This document shows positions 36,837 to 45,347 of a stretch of 64,000 bases of DNA, piece by piece. The notes beneath the pieces were generated by a model that worked only from the letters and a program-made list of their open reading frames with translations, did no database searches and had not been told where the DNA came from. This stretch comes from Streptomyces sp. NRRL S-340 (GTDB lineage Bacteria > Actinomycetota > Actinomycetes > Streptomycetales > Streptomycetaceae), in NCBI RefSeq assembly GCF_000720185.1, contig NZ_JOIY01000007.1:128465-192464 (forward strand), read 5' to 3'. Positions within the stretch are counted from its first letter, which is position 1. Every line of letters starts with the position of its first letter. The position numbers and the translations under genes were made by a program.

Positions 36837-36890
36837 AAAGGAACGACAAAGGGGCCGGTGACGACGGTCACCGGCCCCTTCGTTCCCTTT
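36837..36890. terminator. Hairpin terminator downstream of groES-like gene
   Basis: A perfect 14-bp stem (36849-36862 with 36867-36880, loop GACG) is extended by near-complementary AAAGGAACG and CGTTCCCTTT flanks. It ends transcription of the GroES-like gene and insulates the SMR leader. Confidence 0.85.
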
Positions 36891-36901
36891 GAGCCGTCCT
36901 G

Positions 36902-37258
36902 TCAGAGGTACAGACCGGTGGAGTCCTCCGACCCCTCGAAACGGTCCGCGGCCACGGCGTGCAGGTCGCGCTCGCGCATCAGCACGTACGCGGTGCCCCG
37001 CACCTCGACCTCCGCCCGGTCCTCCGGGTCGAACAGCACCCGGTCGCCCGGCTCCACGGTCCGCACGTTCTGACCGACCGCCACGACCTCCGCCCAGGCG
37101 AGGCGGCGGCCCACCGCCGCCGTCGCGGGAATCAGGATGCCGCCGCCCGACCGGCGCTCGCCCTCGCTCGTGTCCTGGCGGACGAGCACCCGGTCGTGCA
37201 GCATCCGGATGGGCAGCTTGTCCTCGTGGGGGCTGTGCTCGTTTCTGTTGGCGCTCAC
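36902..37258 (-). CDS. GroES-like co-chaperonin paralogue
   Basis: Protein of 118 residues of the Cpn10 family: RMLHDRVLVRQDTSEGERRSGGGILIP resembles the GroES start and mobile-loop region in order, followed by VVAVGQNVRTVEPGDRVLFD and a C-terminal strand. An N-terminal extension of about 18 residues is present. It is not beside a groEL gene, so it is an orphan paralogue common in streptomycetes rather than the main groES. The start is GTG 37258. Partner chaperonin unknown. Confidence 0.82.
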   Translation of the reverse strand: MSANRNEHSPHEDKLPIRMLHDRVLVRQDTSEGERRSGGGILIPATAAVGRRLAWAEVVAVGQNVRTVEPGDRVLFDPEDRAEVEVRGTAYVLMRERDLHAVAADRFEGSEDSTGLYL

Positions 37259-37300
37259 GCCTGAAACCTACCTGCTCGGGCCTTGTCCGTACGGAGCGGG

Positions 37301-37630
37301 TCAGCCGCGGCGCTTGCGCCCGCCGACGGCGAGCAGGCCGACGACCCCCACGGCCAGGAGCGCGACCGGCACGATCCGCTCCAGCCGGGGTGCGCCCGCC
37401 TCGTCCACGAACTGCCCGCGCACCTCGCTCACCACCCGGTTGACCTGGACGTACGCCCGTCCGAGGGTGTGGTCGACGTGGGAGGCGACCTTGGCTCTGG
37501 CATCGCCGACGATGGTCTTCGGGTGCACGCGCACCCCGATCTCGTCGAGGGTCTCGGCCAGCGTCTCGCGGCGACGCCTGATGTCCGCCTCGATCTCAGC
37601 CGGGGTTCTGGTGTCCGCCGTGTCCGCCAC
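37301..37630 (-). CDS. DUF3618 domain membrane-anchored protein
   Basis: Protein of 109 residues from GTG 37630, eight bases after GGAGGC. The DUF3618 motif (TPAEIEADIRRRRETLAETL) is followed by a helical region and a C-terminal membrane anchor (IVPVALLAVGVVGLLAVGG) ending in basic residues. Function unknown; it may associate with the inner face of the membrane. Confidence 0.8.
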   Translation of the reverse strand: MADTADTRTPAEIEADIRRRRETLAETLDEIGVRVHPKTIVGDARAKVASHVDHTLGRAYVQVNRVVSEVRGQFVDEAGAPRLERIVPVALLAVGVVGLLAVGGRKRRG

Positions 37631-37772
37631 CGTAGCGCCTCCGAAGTCAACTGATGCGTGTTCAGCACAGTCTGTCAGCTCTCGCCGCGACCGCACTGTC
37701 GGCACCCCCGGTTACCCTCGGACCCACACGGTATTGGCACCTACGAGGACACGCACGAGGAGAAGACCTTCG

Positions 37773-38240
37773 ATGAGCGAGCGACTCCAGCCCGGCGACG
37801 CGGCCCCCGCCTTCACCCTCCCCGACGCCGACGGCAACGAGGTGTCGCTGGCCGACCGCAAGGGCCGCAAGGTCATCGTCTACTTCTACCCGGCCGCCCT
37901 CACCCCCGGCTGCACCAAGCAGGCCTGCGACTTCACCGACAACCTCGACCTGCTGGCCGGCGCGGGGTACGACGTCATCGGCATCTCCCCCGACAAGCCG
38001 GAGAAGCTCGCGAAGTTCCGCGACACCGAGTCCCTGAAGGTCACCCTCCTCGCCGACCCCGACAAGAAGGTCCTGGAGGCCTACGGCGCCTACGGCGAGA
38101 AGAAGCTCTACGGCAAGACGGTCACCGGAGTCATCCGCTCCACGGTGGTCGTCGACGAGTCCGGCAAGGTCGAACGGGCCCTGTACAACGTCAAGGCCAC
38201 CGGCCACGTCGCCAAGATCATCAAGGACCTGGGCATCTGA
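37773..38240 (+). CDS. bcp: Thioredoxin-dependent peroxiredoxin (BCP family)
   Basis: Antioxidant enzyme of 155 residues reducing hydroperoxides with thioredoxin. The peroxidatic Cys47 is in TPGCTKQAC with the nearby resolving Cys52, the arrangement of the BCP/PrxQ group; the thioredoxin fold continues to IIKDLG. GAGGAG lies eleven bases before ATG 37773. Single gene followed by a strong hairpin and tRNA-Leu. Confidence 0.9.
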   Translation: MSERLQPGDAAPAFTLPDADGNEVSLADRKGRKVIVYFYPAALTPGCTKQACDFTDNLDLLAGAGYDVIGISPDKPEKLAKFRDTESLKVTLLADPDKKVLEAYGAYGEKKLYGKTVTGVIRSTVVVDESGKVERALYNVKATGHVAKIIKDLGI

Positions 38241-38261
38241 CCCCACGCCCCGCCCCACCCG

Positions 38262-38295
38262 AGCGGCCCGCCCCGGACACCGGGCACGGGCCGCT
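38262..38295. terminator. Hairpin terminator after bcp
   Basis: AGCGGCCCG (38262-38270) pairs with CGGGCCGCT (38287-38295), with an inner CCCGG/CCGGG stem and ACA loop, 22 bases after the bcp stop. Confidence 0.6.
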
Positions 38296-38417
38296 TCCCG
38301 GTGCGGCCGGCGGGGGAAGCCGCCGCCGCTGGGCCCCAACTGCCGTGCGGTCACCGGTACCTGGCGCAGGCGCGACGCGGGGCGGAAGGCGGTTGCCGGT
38401 ACGATGACAAGCAACCG

Positions 38418-38501
38418 GCGGCGGTGGCGCAATGGCGACGCAGCAGACTTAGGATCTGTGGCCCTTGATCGGGCTTGAGGGTTCGAATCCCTTCCGCCGC
38501 A
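38418..38501 (+). tRNA. tRNA-Leu (anticodon UAG)
   Basis: A full cloverleaf can be drawn. The acceptor stem is GCGGCGG with CCGCCGC. The anticodon stem GCAGA/TCTGT closes loop CTTAGGA (anticodon TAG, reading CUA). A long class II variable arm around GGCCCTTGATCGGGCT and a T arm with GGTTCGAATCC follow. The 3' CCA is not encoded. It is not the bldA UAA tRNA. Confidence 0.93.
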
Positions 38502-38505
38502 CACG

Positions 38506-38541
38506 AACGGCCTGCGGATCGAAGGATCTCCGCAGGCCGTT
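38506..38541. terminator. Hairpin between tRNA-Leu and rdgB
   Basis: AACGGCCTGCGGA (38506-38518) pairs perfectly with TCCGCAGGCCGTT (38529-38541). It starts five bases after the tRNA and ends seven bases before the convergent rdgB stop, so it serves both. Confidence 0.85.
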
Positions 38542-38547
38542 GCTGTG

Positions 38548-39150
38548 TCAGCCCACCAACTCCCGCACCACCGGCACCAGTGCCCGGAAGGCCTTGCCGC
38601 GGTGGCTGATCGCGTTCTTCTCCGCGGGGGACAGTTCCGCGCAGGTGCGGGTCTCGCCGTCGGGCTGGAGGATCGGGTCGTAGCCGAAGCCGTGCTCGCC
38701 GGCCGGGGTGTGGCGCAGGGTGCCGCGCAGCCGGCCTTCGACGACCCGTTCCGTGCCGTCGGGGAGGGCGAGGGCCGCCGCGCAGGCGAAGTGGGCCGCG
38801 CGGTGGCCGTCCGCGATGTCCGAGAGCTGGGCCAGCAGCAGGTCGAGGTTGGCCTTGTCGTCGCCGTGGCGGCCGGCCCAGCGGGCGGAGAAGATGCCGG
38901 GGGCACCGCCGAGGACGTCGACGCACAGGCCCGAGTCGTCGGCGACCGCCGGCAGGCCGGTGGCCCGGGCCAGCGCGTGGGCCTTCAGCAGCGCGTTCTC
39001 GGCGAAGGTGACGCCGGTCTCCTTGACGTCGGGGACGTCCGGGTAGGCGTCGGTGCCGACCAGTTCGTGGGGCAGTCCTGCCTCGGTGAGGATCGCCCTG
39101 AGTTCGGTGATCTTTCCGGGGTTGCGGGTGGCGAGGATCAAGCGGGTCAT
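38548..39150 (-). CDS. rdgB: Non-canonical purine NTP pyrophosphatase (RdgB/HAM1 family)
   Basis: House-cleaning enzyme of 200 residues that hydrolyses XTP/ITP to keep deaminated purines out of DNA. Motifs: LILATRNPGKITEL at the N-terminus, DDSGLCVDVLGGAPGIFSAR and GFGYDPIL. Normal length. ATG 39150 is preceded by GGTGGGC; GTG 39156 is an alternative. Lies in the conserved rdgB - lipoprotein - rph order. Confidence 0.93.
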   Translation of the reverse strand: MTRLILATRNPGKITELRAILTEAGLPHELVGTDAYPDVPDVKETGVTFAENALLKAHALARATGLPAVADDSGLCVDVLGGAPGIFSARWAGRHGDDKANLDLLLAQLSDIADGHRAAHFACAAALALPDGTERVVEGRLRGTLRHTPAGEHGFGYDPILQPDGETRTCAELSPAEKNAISHRGKAFRALVPVVRELVG

Positions 39151-39172
39151 GCCCACCAGTATCCGGTGCCGG

Positions 39173-39580
39173 TCAGGGTGTGCAGACCTTGGTCAGTTCG
39201 CCGGCGGCGTCGGTGACGGGGGTGAGGTCGGGGGTGTCGTCGCCGTTCTTGAGGGCGGTGCGGACGTTCCCGACCGCCTTGTCGAGGTCGTCGACGGCCT
39301 TGTTGACGTCCGCGTTGTCGGTCTTGTCGCCGATTTTCTCGAGGTTGTCCTCTATGGCGCGGAGCGCGTCGTCGGACTTCGCCGGGTCGTCGACGGCGTT
39401 CCGCACGGCCTGCTGGAGGTCGGTGACGCTGTCGGCGATGGAGTCGGCGGTCTGTACGCAGTCCAGGGCCTTGCCGACCGCGTCGCAGCCGGTGAGGGCG
39501 GCGACGGTGAGCGCGACGGCGGCCGCGGTGGCGGCGACGGCGGTGGTGCGGCCCGGACGTCGGTACCGGCTCGTGGCCAT
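39173..39580 (-). CDS. Small lipoprotein, hypothetical
   Basis: Protein of 135 residues with a basic N-terminus, a hydrophobic alanine-rich stretch and a lipobox (AALTGC, lipid on the Cys followed by Asp). The mature part is helical and acidic (DSIADSVTDLQQAVRNAVDD; AVDDLDKAVGNVRTAL), perhaps a coiled coil. GGGGAGGGG lies eight bases before ATG 39580. Function unknown; it lies between rdgB and rph. Confidence 0.75.
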   Translation of the reverse strand: MATSRYRRPGRTTAVAATAAAVALTVAALTGCDAVGKALDCVQTADSIADSVTDLQQAVRNAVDDPAKSDDALRAIEDNLEKIGDKTDNADVNKAVDDLDKAVGNVRTALKNGDDTPDLTPVTDAAGELTKVCTP

Positions 39581-39764
39581 GGCTGGGTCCCCTCCCCGTT
39601 CGGTGGCCGGGCGCATGGCTGTGGTGCCGTACGCCCGTACCCGTAGGGACGCCGGGCGCGGGAGACGGGTTGCGTCCGCGCGGCTCCCTTTCTTGATGTT
39701 CCCTTTACTCTTCGGAACTCCCGGGGCGCGGCGCCCGCCGGGCTGTTCCCGGGGCGCTCGCGCG

Positions 39765-40490
39765 CTACTTCTCGAGCGCCGCCCGCTGGATCGCGGCGAG
39801 GTCGGTGCAGCCGGCCACGGCGAGGTCGAGCAGGGCGTTCAGTTCGTCGCGGGCGAAGGGTTCGGCCTCGGCGGTGCCCTGGACCTCGACGAAGCGGCCG
39901 TCGCCGGTGCAGACGACGTTCATGTCGGTGTCGGCGCGCACGTCCTCCTCGTAGCAGAGGTCCAGCATGGGGACGCCGCCGATGATCCCGACGGAGACGG
40001 CGCTGACGGTGCCGGTCAGCGGCTGGCGGCCGGTCTTGATCAGCTTCTTGCCCTGGGCCCAGGCGACGGCGTCGGCGAGTGCCACGTAGGCGCCGGTGAT
40101 GGCTGCGGTGCGGGTGCCGCCGTCGGCCTGGAGGACGTCGCAGTCGAGGACGACGGTGTTCTCACCGAGGGCCTTGTAGTCGATGACGGCGCGCAGCGAG
40201 CGGCCGATGAGGCGGCTGATCTCGTGGGTGCGGCCGCCGATGCGGCCCTTGACGGATTCGCGGTCGCCGCGGGTGTTGGTGGCGCGGGGCAGCATGGCGT
40301 ACTCGGCGGTGACCCAGCCCTCGCCGCTGCCCTTGCGCCAGCGCGGGACGCCTTCGGTGACGGAGGCGGTGCAGAGGACCCTGGTGTCGCCGAAGGAGAC
40401 GAGGACGGAGCCTTCGGCGTGCTTGCTCCAGCCGCGTTCGATGGTGACGGGGCGGAGCTGGTCGGGGGTGCGGCCGTCGATTCGAGACAT
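39765..40490 (-). CDS. rph: Ribonuclease PH
   Basis: Phosphorolytic 3'-to-5' exoribonuclease of 241 residues that trims tRNA 3' ends. Motifs: [46 protein letters not shown] and [20 protein letters not shown]. Full length by family standards, starting at ATG 40490. Confidence 0.95.
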   Translation of the reverse strand: MSRIDGRTPDQLRPVTIERGWSKHAEGSVLVSFGDTRVLCTASVTEGVPRWRKGSGEGWVTAEYAMLPRATNTRGDRESVKGRIGGRTHEISRLIGRSLRAVIDYKALGENTVVLDCDVLQADGGTRTAAITGAYVALADAVAWAQGKKLIKTGRQPLTGTVSAVSVGIIGGVPMLDLCYEEDVRADTDMNVVCTGDGRFVEVQGTAEAEPFARDELNALLDLAVAGCTDLAAIQRAALEK

Positions 40491-40515
40491 GGGGCGAGCC
40501 TAGTGCCCCGCGAGG

Positions 40516-40548
40516 AAGGGGCTCCTCCCGCGTCGGGAAGAGCCCCTT
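40516..40548. terminator. Hairpin terminator of nagF
   Basis: Outer stem AAGGGGCTC/GAGCCCCTT (40516-40524 with 40540-40548) and inner TCCCG/CGGGA with a 3-base loop. It lies 41 bases past the nagF stop and just upstream of rph. Confidence 0.75.
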
Positions 40549-40588
40549 GAGGGTGAACCGCCGGGTCCTCGGGCGGGACCCGCGGGGT

Positions 40589-40822
40589 TCACATCATGTC
40601 TTCGATGTCCGCGGCGATCGGGTCGGCGTCGGTGCCGATGACGACCTGGATGGCGGTGCCCATCTTGACGACGCCGTGGGCGCCGGCGGCCTTGAGGGCG
40701 GCCTCGTCGACCTTGCTCGGGTCGACGACTTCGGTGCGGAGGCGGGTGATGCAGCCCTCGACCTCTTCGATGTTCTCGATGCCGCCGAGCCCGGCAACGA
40801 TCTTCTCAGCCTTGCTGGCCAT
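40589..40822 (-). CDS. nagF: PTS GlcNAc/glucose EIIB component (NagF-like)
   Basis: Free-standing EIIB domain of 77 residues; the phosphorylated Cys24 lies in EGCITRLRTEV. It passes phosphate from EIIA to the sugar carried by an EIIC permease. It is divergent from two EIIC genes, the arrangement of S. coelicolor nagF-nagE1-nagE2. GGGAG lies eight bases before ATG 40822. It probably shares the dre operator at 40941-40956 with nagE1. Confidence 0.9.
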   Translation of the reverse strand: MASKAEKIVAGLGGIENIEEVEGCITRLRTEVVDPSKVDEAALKAAGAHGVVKMGTAIQVVIGTDADPIAADIEDMM

Positions 40823-40940
40823 GTTCTGTCTCCCTGATCCGAACCGCTTTGTCGCAGTAACCCACAGTTGGCCCATCTTCGCGAGCGGTCGCGCCGTGGG
40901 TGCCCCATGATGGCGTTCACGACAGCGGAACCGTCCGTCA

Positions 40941-40956
40941 ACTGGTCTACACCACC
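40941..40956. promoter_or_regulatory. DasR-responsive element (dre) between nagF and nagE1
   Basis: ACTGGTCTACACCACC matches ACTGGTCTAGACCACT at 14 of 16 positions. It lies 119 bases before nagF and 59 bases before nagE1, so binding by the GlcNAc regulator DasR could control both. Confidence 0.75.
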
Positions 40957-41014
40957 GTTGGCGCGGTGGCCAAACGCGGTGCCGCGCCGTGGAGCGGAGC
41001 CTCGGGAGGGCGTC

Positions 41015-42319
41015 ATGAGTGCCGGCAGCGCGGGCGGTGCGGACGTCGGGACCTCTGCTGTGCGGGAGCGCTGGAACGCCCTGTTCCAGGGCTTGCAGAA
41101 GATGGGCCGCAGTCTCCAGTTGCCGATCGCGGTGCTGCCGGCCGCGGGGATCCTGAACCGGCTGGGGCAGCCGGACGTGTTCGGCAAGGACGGGCTGGGC
41201 TGGGTCGACGTCTCCAAGGTGATGGCGGGGGCGGGCGGCGCGCTGCTCGACGGGCAGCTGGGGCTGCCGATGCTGTTCTGCGTCGGTGTGGCGATCGGGA
41301 TGGCGAAGAAGGCGGACGGTTCGACGGCGCTGGCGGCGGTGACGGGCTTCCTCGTCTACTACAACGTGCTGCACCAGTTCCCGACCAAGTGTCCGGCGGG
41401 GGCGCGGGTGATCGCGACGGGGTGCCAGGCGGCGGACGGGACGGTGACGGCGTTCACGTTCCAGAATCCGGGAATCTTCGGCGGGATCGTGATGGGGCTG
41501 CTGTCCGCTTTCTTCTGGCGGCGCTTCCACCGTACGAAGCTGGTGGACTGGCTCGGTTTCTTCAACGGGCGACGGCTGGTGCCGATCATCATGGCCTTCG
41601 TGGCGATCCTGTTCGCCGCCCTGTGCCTGTGGGTGTGGCCGCCGGTCGGCCGGGGTCTGGAGAGTTTCAGCGACTGGCTGAGCGCTGCCGGGGCGTGGGG
41701 TGCGGGTGTCTTCGGGCTGGCGAACCGGGCGTTGCTGGTGATCGGTCTGCACCAGTTCCTGAACGTGCCGATCTGGTTCCAGTTCGGCAGTTACACCGAG
41801 CCGGACGGGACGGTGGTGCACGGCGACATCAACATGTTCCTGGCGGGAGACCCGCACGCGGGGCAGTTCACCTCGGGTTTCTTCCCGATCATGATGTTCG
41901 CGCTGCCGGCGGCGGCCCTGGCGATCACGCACACCGCCCGGCCGGGCCGGCGCAAGGAGGTCGGCGGGCTGATGCTGTCGGTGGCGCTGACGTCGTTCGT
42001 CACGGGGATCACCGAACCGCTGGAGTACTCGTTCCTGTTCATCGCCCCGGTGCTGTACGCGGTGCACGCGGTGCTGACGGGGGTGTCGATGGCGGTGACG
42101 TGGGCGCTGGGCGTGCACGACGGGTTCAGTTTCTCGGCGGGGCTGATCGACTACGTCATCAACTGGAACCTGGCGACGCGGCCGTGGGCGATCGTCCCGA
42201 TCGGGCTGTGCTTCGCCGTGGTGTATTACGGGGTCTTCCGATTTGCCATCACGAAGTTCGATCTGAAGACTCCTGGTCGGGAGCCCGAGGACGAGGTCGA
42301 GGACACCACGAAGGCCTGA
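41015..42319 (+). CDS. nagE1: PTS GlcNAc-type EIIC permease (NagE1-like)
   Basis: Membrane permease of 434 residues with about ten helices and the EIIC glucose/GlcNAc family segments QLPIAVLPAAGIL, KADGSTALAAVTGFLVY and LGVHDGFSFSAGLIDY. GGGAGGG precedes ATG 41015. The N-terminal tail before the first helix is longer than in the paralogue. In S. coelicolor the matching copy is poorly needed for GlcNAc uptake compared with NagE2, so its substrate here may differ. Confidence 0.88.
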   Translation: MSAGSAGGADVGTSAVRERWNALFQGLQKMGRSLQLPIAVLPAAGILNRLGQPDVFGKDGLGWVDVSKVMAGAGGALLDGQLGLPMLFCVGVAIGMAKKADGSTALAAVTGFLVYYNVLHQFPTKCPAGARVIATGCQAADGTVTAFTFQNPGIFGGIVMGLLSAFFWRRFHRTKLVDWLGFFNGRRLVPIIMAFVAILFAALCLWVWPPVGRGLESFSDWLSAAGAWGAGVFGLANRALLVIGLHQFLNVPIWFQFGSYTEPDGTVVHGDINMFLAGDPHAGQFTSGFFPIMMFALPAAALAITHTARPGRRKEVGGLMLSVALTSFVTGITEPLEYSFLFIAPVLYAVHAVLTGVSMAVTWALGVHDGFSFSAGLIDYVINWNLATRPWAIVPIGLCFAVVYYGVFRFAITKFDLKTPGREPEDEVEDTTKA

Positions 42320-42430
42320 CGGGTCAAACCGGCGCGAAAGCGGCGCGCAAGGACCCTCGGGAGCCCGCACGGCGTGTAGTGGTCCGGTCGCGTTTTCGCG
42401 GGTTCCTTACGCCACCTTCATCGTGCTACA

Positions 42431-42463
42431 ACAGGTCTACACCACTGAGTGGTGTAGACCACC
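42431..42463. promoter_or_regulatory. Double dre site, perfect 27-bp palindrome, upstream of nagE2
   Basis: Two overlapping DasR-type sites, ACAGGTCTACACCACT (42431-42446) and AGTGGTGTAGACCACC (42448-42463), face each other. The core 42434-42460 is a perfect palindrome with 13-base arms around one G. It ends 21 bases before the nagE2 ATG, next to its ribosome site. Confidence 0.82.
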
Positions 42464-42484
42464 ACCCGATGGAGGACGGACGTT

Positions 42485-43741
42485 ATGAGCACCGCCACCG
42501 CCGAGTCGACGGCGGCACCCGCGAAGAAGCGGGGATCAGGCCTGTTCCAGGGCCTGCAGAAGGTCGGCCGAAGCCTGCAGCTTCCGATCGCCGTGCTGCC
42601 GGCGGCCGGCATCATGGTCCGGCTGGGCCAGGATGACATCTTCGGCAAGGACGGCCTGGGCTGGGACAAGGTCGCCGCCGTGTTCAACAACGCGGGTGGC
42701 GCGCTGACCGGCTCCCTGCCGCTCCTGTTCTGCATCGGTGTGGCCATCGGTTTCGCCAAGAAGTCGGACGGTTCGACCGCGCTGGCCGCGGTGGTGGGCT
42801 TCCTCGTCTACAGCAAGGTCCTCGAGGCCTTCCCCCTGACCGAGCAGCACATCGAGAAGGGGAAGATAGTCGCGGCCACCTACAACAACCCGGGTGTGCT
42901 CGGCGGCATCATCATGGGTCTGCTGGCCGCGGTGCTGTGGCAGCGCTTCCACCGCACCAAGCTGGTGGACTGGCTCGGCTTCTTCAACGGCCGCCGCCTG
43001 GTGCCGATCATCATGGCCTTCGTCGGCATCGTGGTGGGCGTCGTCTTCGCCCTGATCTGGAAGCCGATCGGCACCGGCATCAGCGACTTCGGCGACTGGA
43101 TGACCGGCCTCGGCTCGGGCGGCGCCGCCCTCTTCGGCGGCGTGAACCGCGCGCTGATCCCGGTCGGCATGCACCAGTTCGTGAACACCGTCGCCTGGTT
43201 CCAGCTCGGTGACTTCAAGAACTCCGCCGGTGAGATCGTGCACGGCGACATCACCCGCTTCCTCGCCGGCGACCCGTCCGCCGGTCTCTTCCAGTCCGGC
43301 TTCTTCCCGATCATGATGTTCGGCCTGCCGGCCGCCGCGCTCGCCATCGCGCACTGCGCCCGTCCCGAGCGCCGCAAGGTCGTGCTCGGCATGATGATCT
43401 CCCTGGCCGCGACCTCGTTCGTCACCGGTGTCACCGAGCCGATCGAGTTCTCCTTCATGTTCATCGCGCCGGTCCTGTACGTGCTGCACGCCGTGCTCAC
43501 CGCCGCGTCGATGGCCATCACCTGGGGCCTGGGCGTGCACGACGGCTTCAACTTCTCCGCCGGCTTCATCGACTACGCGCTGAACTGGCACCTGGCGACG
43601 AAGCCGTGGCTGATCATCCCGATCGGACTGGTCTTCGCGGTCATCTACTACGTGACCTTCCGCTTCGCCATCATCAAGTTCAACCTCCCCACCCCGGGCC
43701 GCGAGCCCGAGGAGGAGGTGGAGGACCTCACCAAGGCGTGA
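42485..43741 (+). CDS. nagE2: PTS N-acetylglucosamine EIIC permease (NagE2-like)
   Basis: Permease of 418 residues, closely similar along its length to the upstream gene (shared RRLVPIIMAFV, GFFPIMMF, TEPIEFSFMFIAPVLY). It takes up N-acetylglucosamine with phosphorylation by NagF. GGAGG lies nine bases before the ATG. The double dre palindrome implies DasR repression relieved when GlcNAc is available. The gene pair clearly arose by tandem duplication. A strong terminator follows. Confidence 0.9.
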   Translation: MSTATAESTAAPAKKRGSGLFQGLQKVGRSLQLPIAVLPAAGIMVRLGQDDIFGKDGLGWDKVAAVFNNAGGALTGSLPLLFCIGVAIGFAKKSDGSTALAAVVGFLVYSKVLEAFPLTEQHIEKGKIVAATYNNPGVLGGIIMGLLAAVLWQRFHRTKLVDWLGFFNGRRLVPIIMAFVGIVVGVVFALIWKPIGTGISDFGDWMTGLGSGGAALFGGVNRALIPVGMHQFVNTVAWFQLGDFKNSAGEIVHGDITRFLAGDPSAGLFQSGFFPIMMFGLPAAALAIAHCARPERRKVVLGMMISLAATSFVTGVTEPIEFSFMFIAPVLYVLHAVLTAASMAITWGLGVHDGFNFSAGFIDYALNWHLATKPWLIIPIGLVFAVIYYVTFRFAIIKFNLPTPGREPEEEVEDLTKA

Positions 43742-43756
43742 GCCTCCCCGGAACGT

Positions 43757-43797
43757 GACGAGGCCCCCCGAGCCGCTGCGGCTCGGGGGGCCTCGTC
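43757..43797. terminator. Strong hairpin terminator after nagE2
   Basis: Nearly perfect 19-bp stem (43757-43775 with 43779-43797, closing CTG loop) containing GGCCCCCCGAGCC and its complement, 16 bases after the stop and facing the convergent MBL gene. Confidence 0.88.
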
Positions 43798-43822
43798 GTG
43801 CGCCGGCGGACGGCCGCCCGCC

Positions 43823-44575
43823 TCAGATCTCGTACGTCGCCCCGGGCGCCGCCAGTTCGACCGGGCCGTCGTAGACCGCGCGGGCGTCGGTGAGGTTGAT
43901 CTGGGGGTCGGTCCACGGCGGGATGTGCGTGAGGACCAGGCGGCGGGCGCGGGCGCGGGCGGCCGCCTCGCCGGCCTCGCGGCCGTTGAGGTGGAGGTCG
44001 GGGATGTTCTCCTTGCCGTCCGTGAAGGCCGCCTCGCACAGGAACAGGTCGGCGTCCCGGGCGAGTTCCTCCAGCGCTTCGCTGGTGCCGGTGTCACCGG
44101 AGTACGTCAGCGTCCGGCCGCCGTGTTCGAGCCGGATGGCGTACGCCTCCACGGGGTGGGCCACCCGCTCGGTGTGCACGGTGAAGGGGCCGATGTCGAA
44201 GGTGCCCGGCTTGACCGTGTGGAAGTCGAAGACCTCGCTCATCGAGGAGGCGGTGGGCGTGTCGGCGTAGGCCGTGGTCAGCCGGTGCTCGGTGCCCTCG
44301 GGGCCGTGGACGGGGAGCGGGTCGCAGCGTCCGCCCTCGTGCCGGTAGTAGCGCGCGACGAAGTAGGCGCACATGTCGATGCAGTGGTCGGCGTGCAGGT
44401 GGCTCAGGAAGATCGCGTCGAGGTCGTAGAGACCGCAGTGGCGCTGCAGCTCGCCGAGGGCGCCGTTGCCCATGTCGAGGAGCAGCCGGAAGCCGTCGGC
44501 CTCTACGAGGTAGCTCGAGCAGGCCGATTCCGCGGACGGGAACGACCCCGAGCAGCCGACGACGGTGAGCTTCAT
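43823..44575 (-). CDS. MBL-fold metallo-hydrolase
   Basis: Metallo-beta-lactamase-fold enzyme of 250 residues. The zinc motif HLHADH (His59, His61, Asp63, His64) is followed by a second-shell VAHPVEAYAIR segment, SGDTG and a late THIPPW. The pattern resembles tRNase Z/cyclic-nucleotide phosphodiesterase-like members. ATG 44575 gives the family start (MKLTVVGCSGSFP). Substrate unknown. Conserved next to the nag genes in Streptomyces. Confidence 0.85.
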   Translation of the reverse strand: MKLTVVGCSGSFPSAESACSSYLVEADGFRLLLDMGNGALGELQRHCGLYDLDAIFLSHLHADHCIDMCAYFVARYYRHEGGRCDPLPVHGPEGTEHRLTTAYADTPTASSMSEVFDFHTVKPGTFDIGPFTVHTERVAHPVEAYAIRLEHGGRTLTYSGDTGTSEALEELARDADLFLCEAAFTDGKENIPDLHLNGREAGEAAARARARRLVLTHIPPWTDPQINLTDARAVYDGPVELAAPGATYEI

Positions 44576-44787
44576 GGAGCAGAAACCTCCGCTGGCGGGA
44601 AAGATACAGAAGGTGACGGGGGTCGTGCGGTCCGTCGAGCGTAAGGCGCGCGAGGGCGGGTCGCTCCTTCGGCAAGGTCGGTTGTGGGCGAACTCACCTG
44701 TGGTGTCACCGGTTCGGCTGGACGTGGGGCGCATGAGGTGCGGAAGAGGGCGCGCACGGACCCCTGCGCGCCGGTAACGTCGTCCTT

Positions 44788-45243
44788 ATGGACACGTCCT
44801 GGTGGCTGGCGCTCGCGGCGGTGGTACTGCTGGCGCTCGTCGCCACGCTCGTCGACGGGTGGGGCCGGGGCCGCCGTCCCGCGGGGCGCAGGTCCCGTCC
44901 GCCGGGGCGTCCGGAGGGCCGGGGCGCCGTGGCGCGTCCGCGGCCCGCGGAGATCTGGTGGGCGACCGTGCCCTACGAGGAGGGTCCCGGCTCGAAGGAC
45001 CGGCCCTGTCTGGTGCTGTCCGTGCACGGCAAGCGCGCCCGGGTCGCGAAGATCACCAGCAGGTACCGTGACGAGCGGGCGGGGGTGATCCCGTTGCCGC
45101 CCGGCTCGGTGGGGGACGCGCAGGGGCGGACGAGCTTCCTGGAGACCGACGAGGTGCGGGAGGTGCCCGTGTGGGACTTCCGGCGCCGGGTGGGGGTCGT
45201 GGACCCGGTGCTCTGGGACCAGGTGCGCTACCTGGCCGGGTGA
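44788..45243 (+). CDS. PemK/MazF-type protein with N-terminal membrane anchor
   Basis: Protein of 151 residues. Residues 4-24 (SWWLALAAVVLLALVATLVD) form one membrane helix. A basic Arg/Pro/Gly-rich linker (25-52) leads to a PemK/MazF-like barrel (PAEIWWATVPYEE, KDRPCLVLSVHGKRARVAKITS). MazF proteins cut RNA, but no antitoxin gene is beside it and the membrane anchor is atypical, so it may not be a classical toxin. ATG 44788, divergent from the MBL gene. Confidence 0.7.
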   Translation: MDTSWWLALAAVVLLALVATLVDGWGRGRRPAGRRSRPPGRPEGRGAVARPRPAEIWWATVPYEEGPGSKDRPCLVLSVHGKRARVAKITSRYRDERAGVIPLPPGSVGDAQGRTSFLETDEVREVPVWDFRRRVGVVDPVLWDQVRYLAG

Positions 45244-45347
45244 GACGGACGGCGGTGACCGCCCGTAGACCGTGGACCTCCCGTACTCGCCCCGGACCGG
45301 CCGTACGCCGTGAACTGCCCGTACGCCGCGAACCGCCCCTGCGTCTC

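Noticed and set aside
38418..38501. tRNA-Leu as the developmental bldA gene
   Set aside because: The anticodon reads UAG, not UAA.
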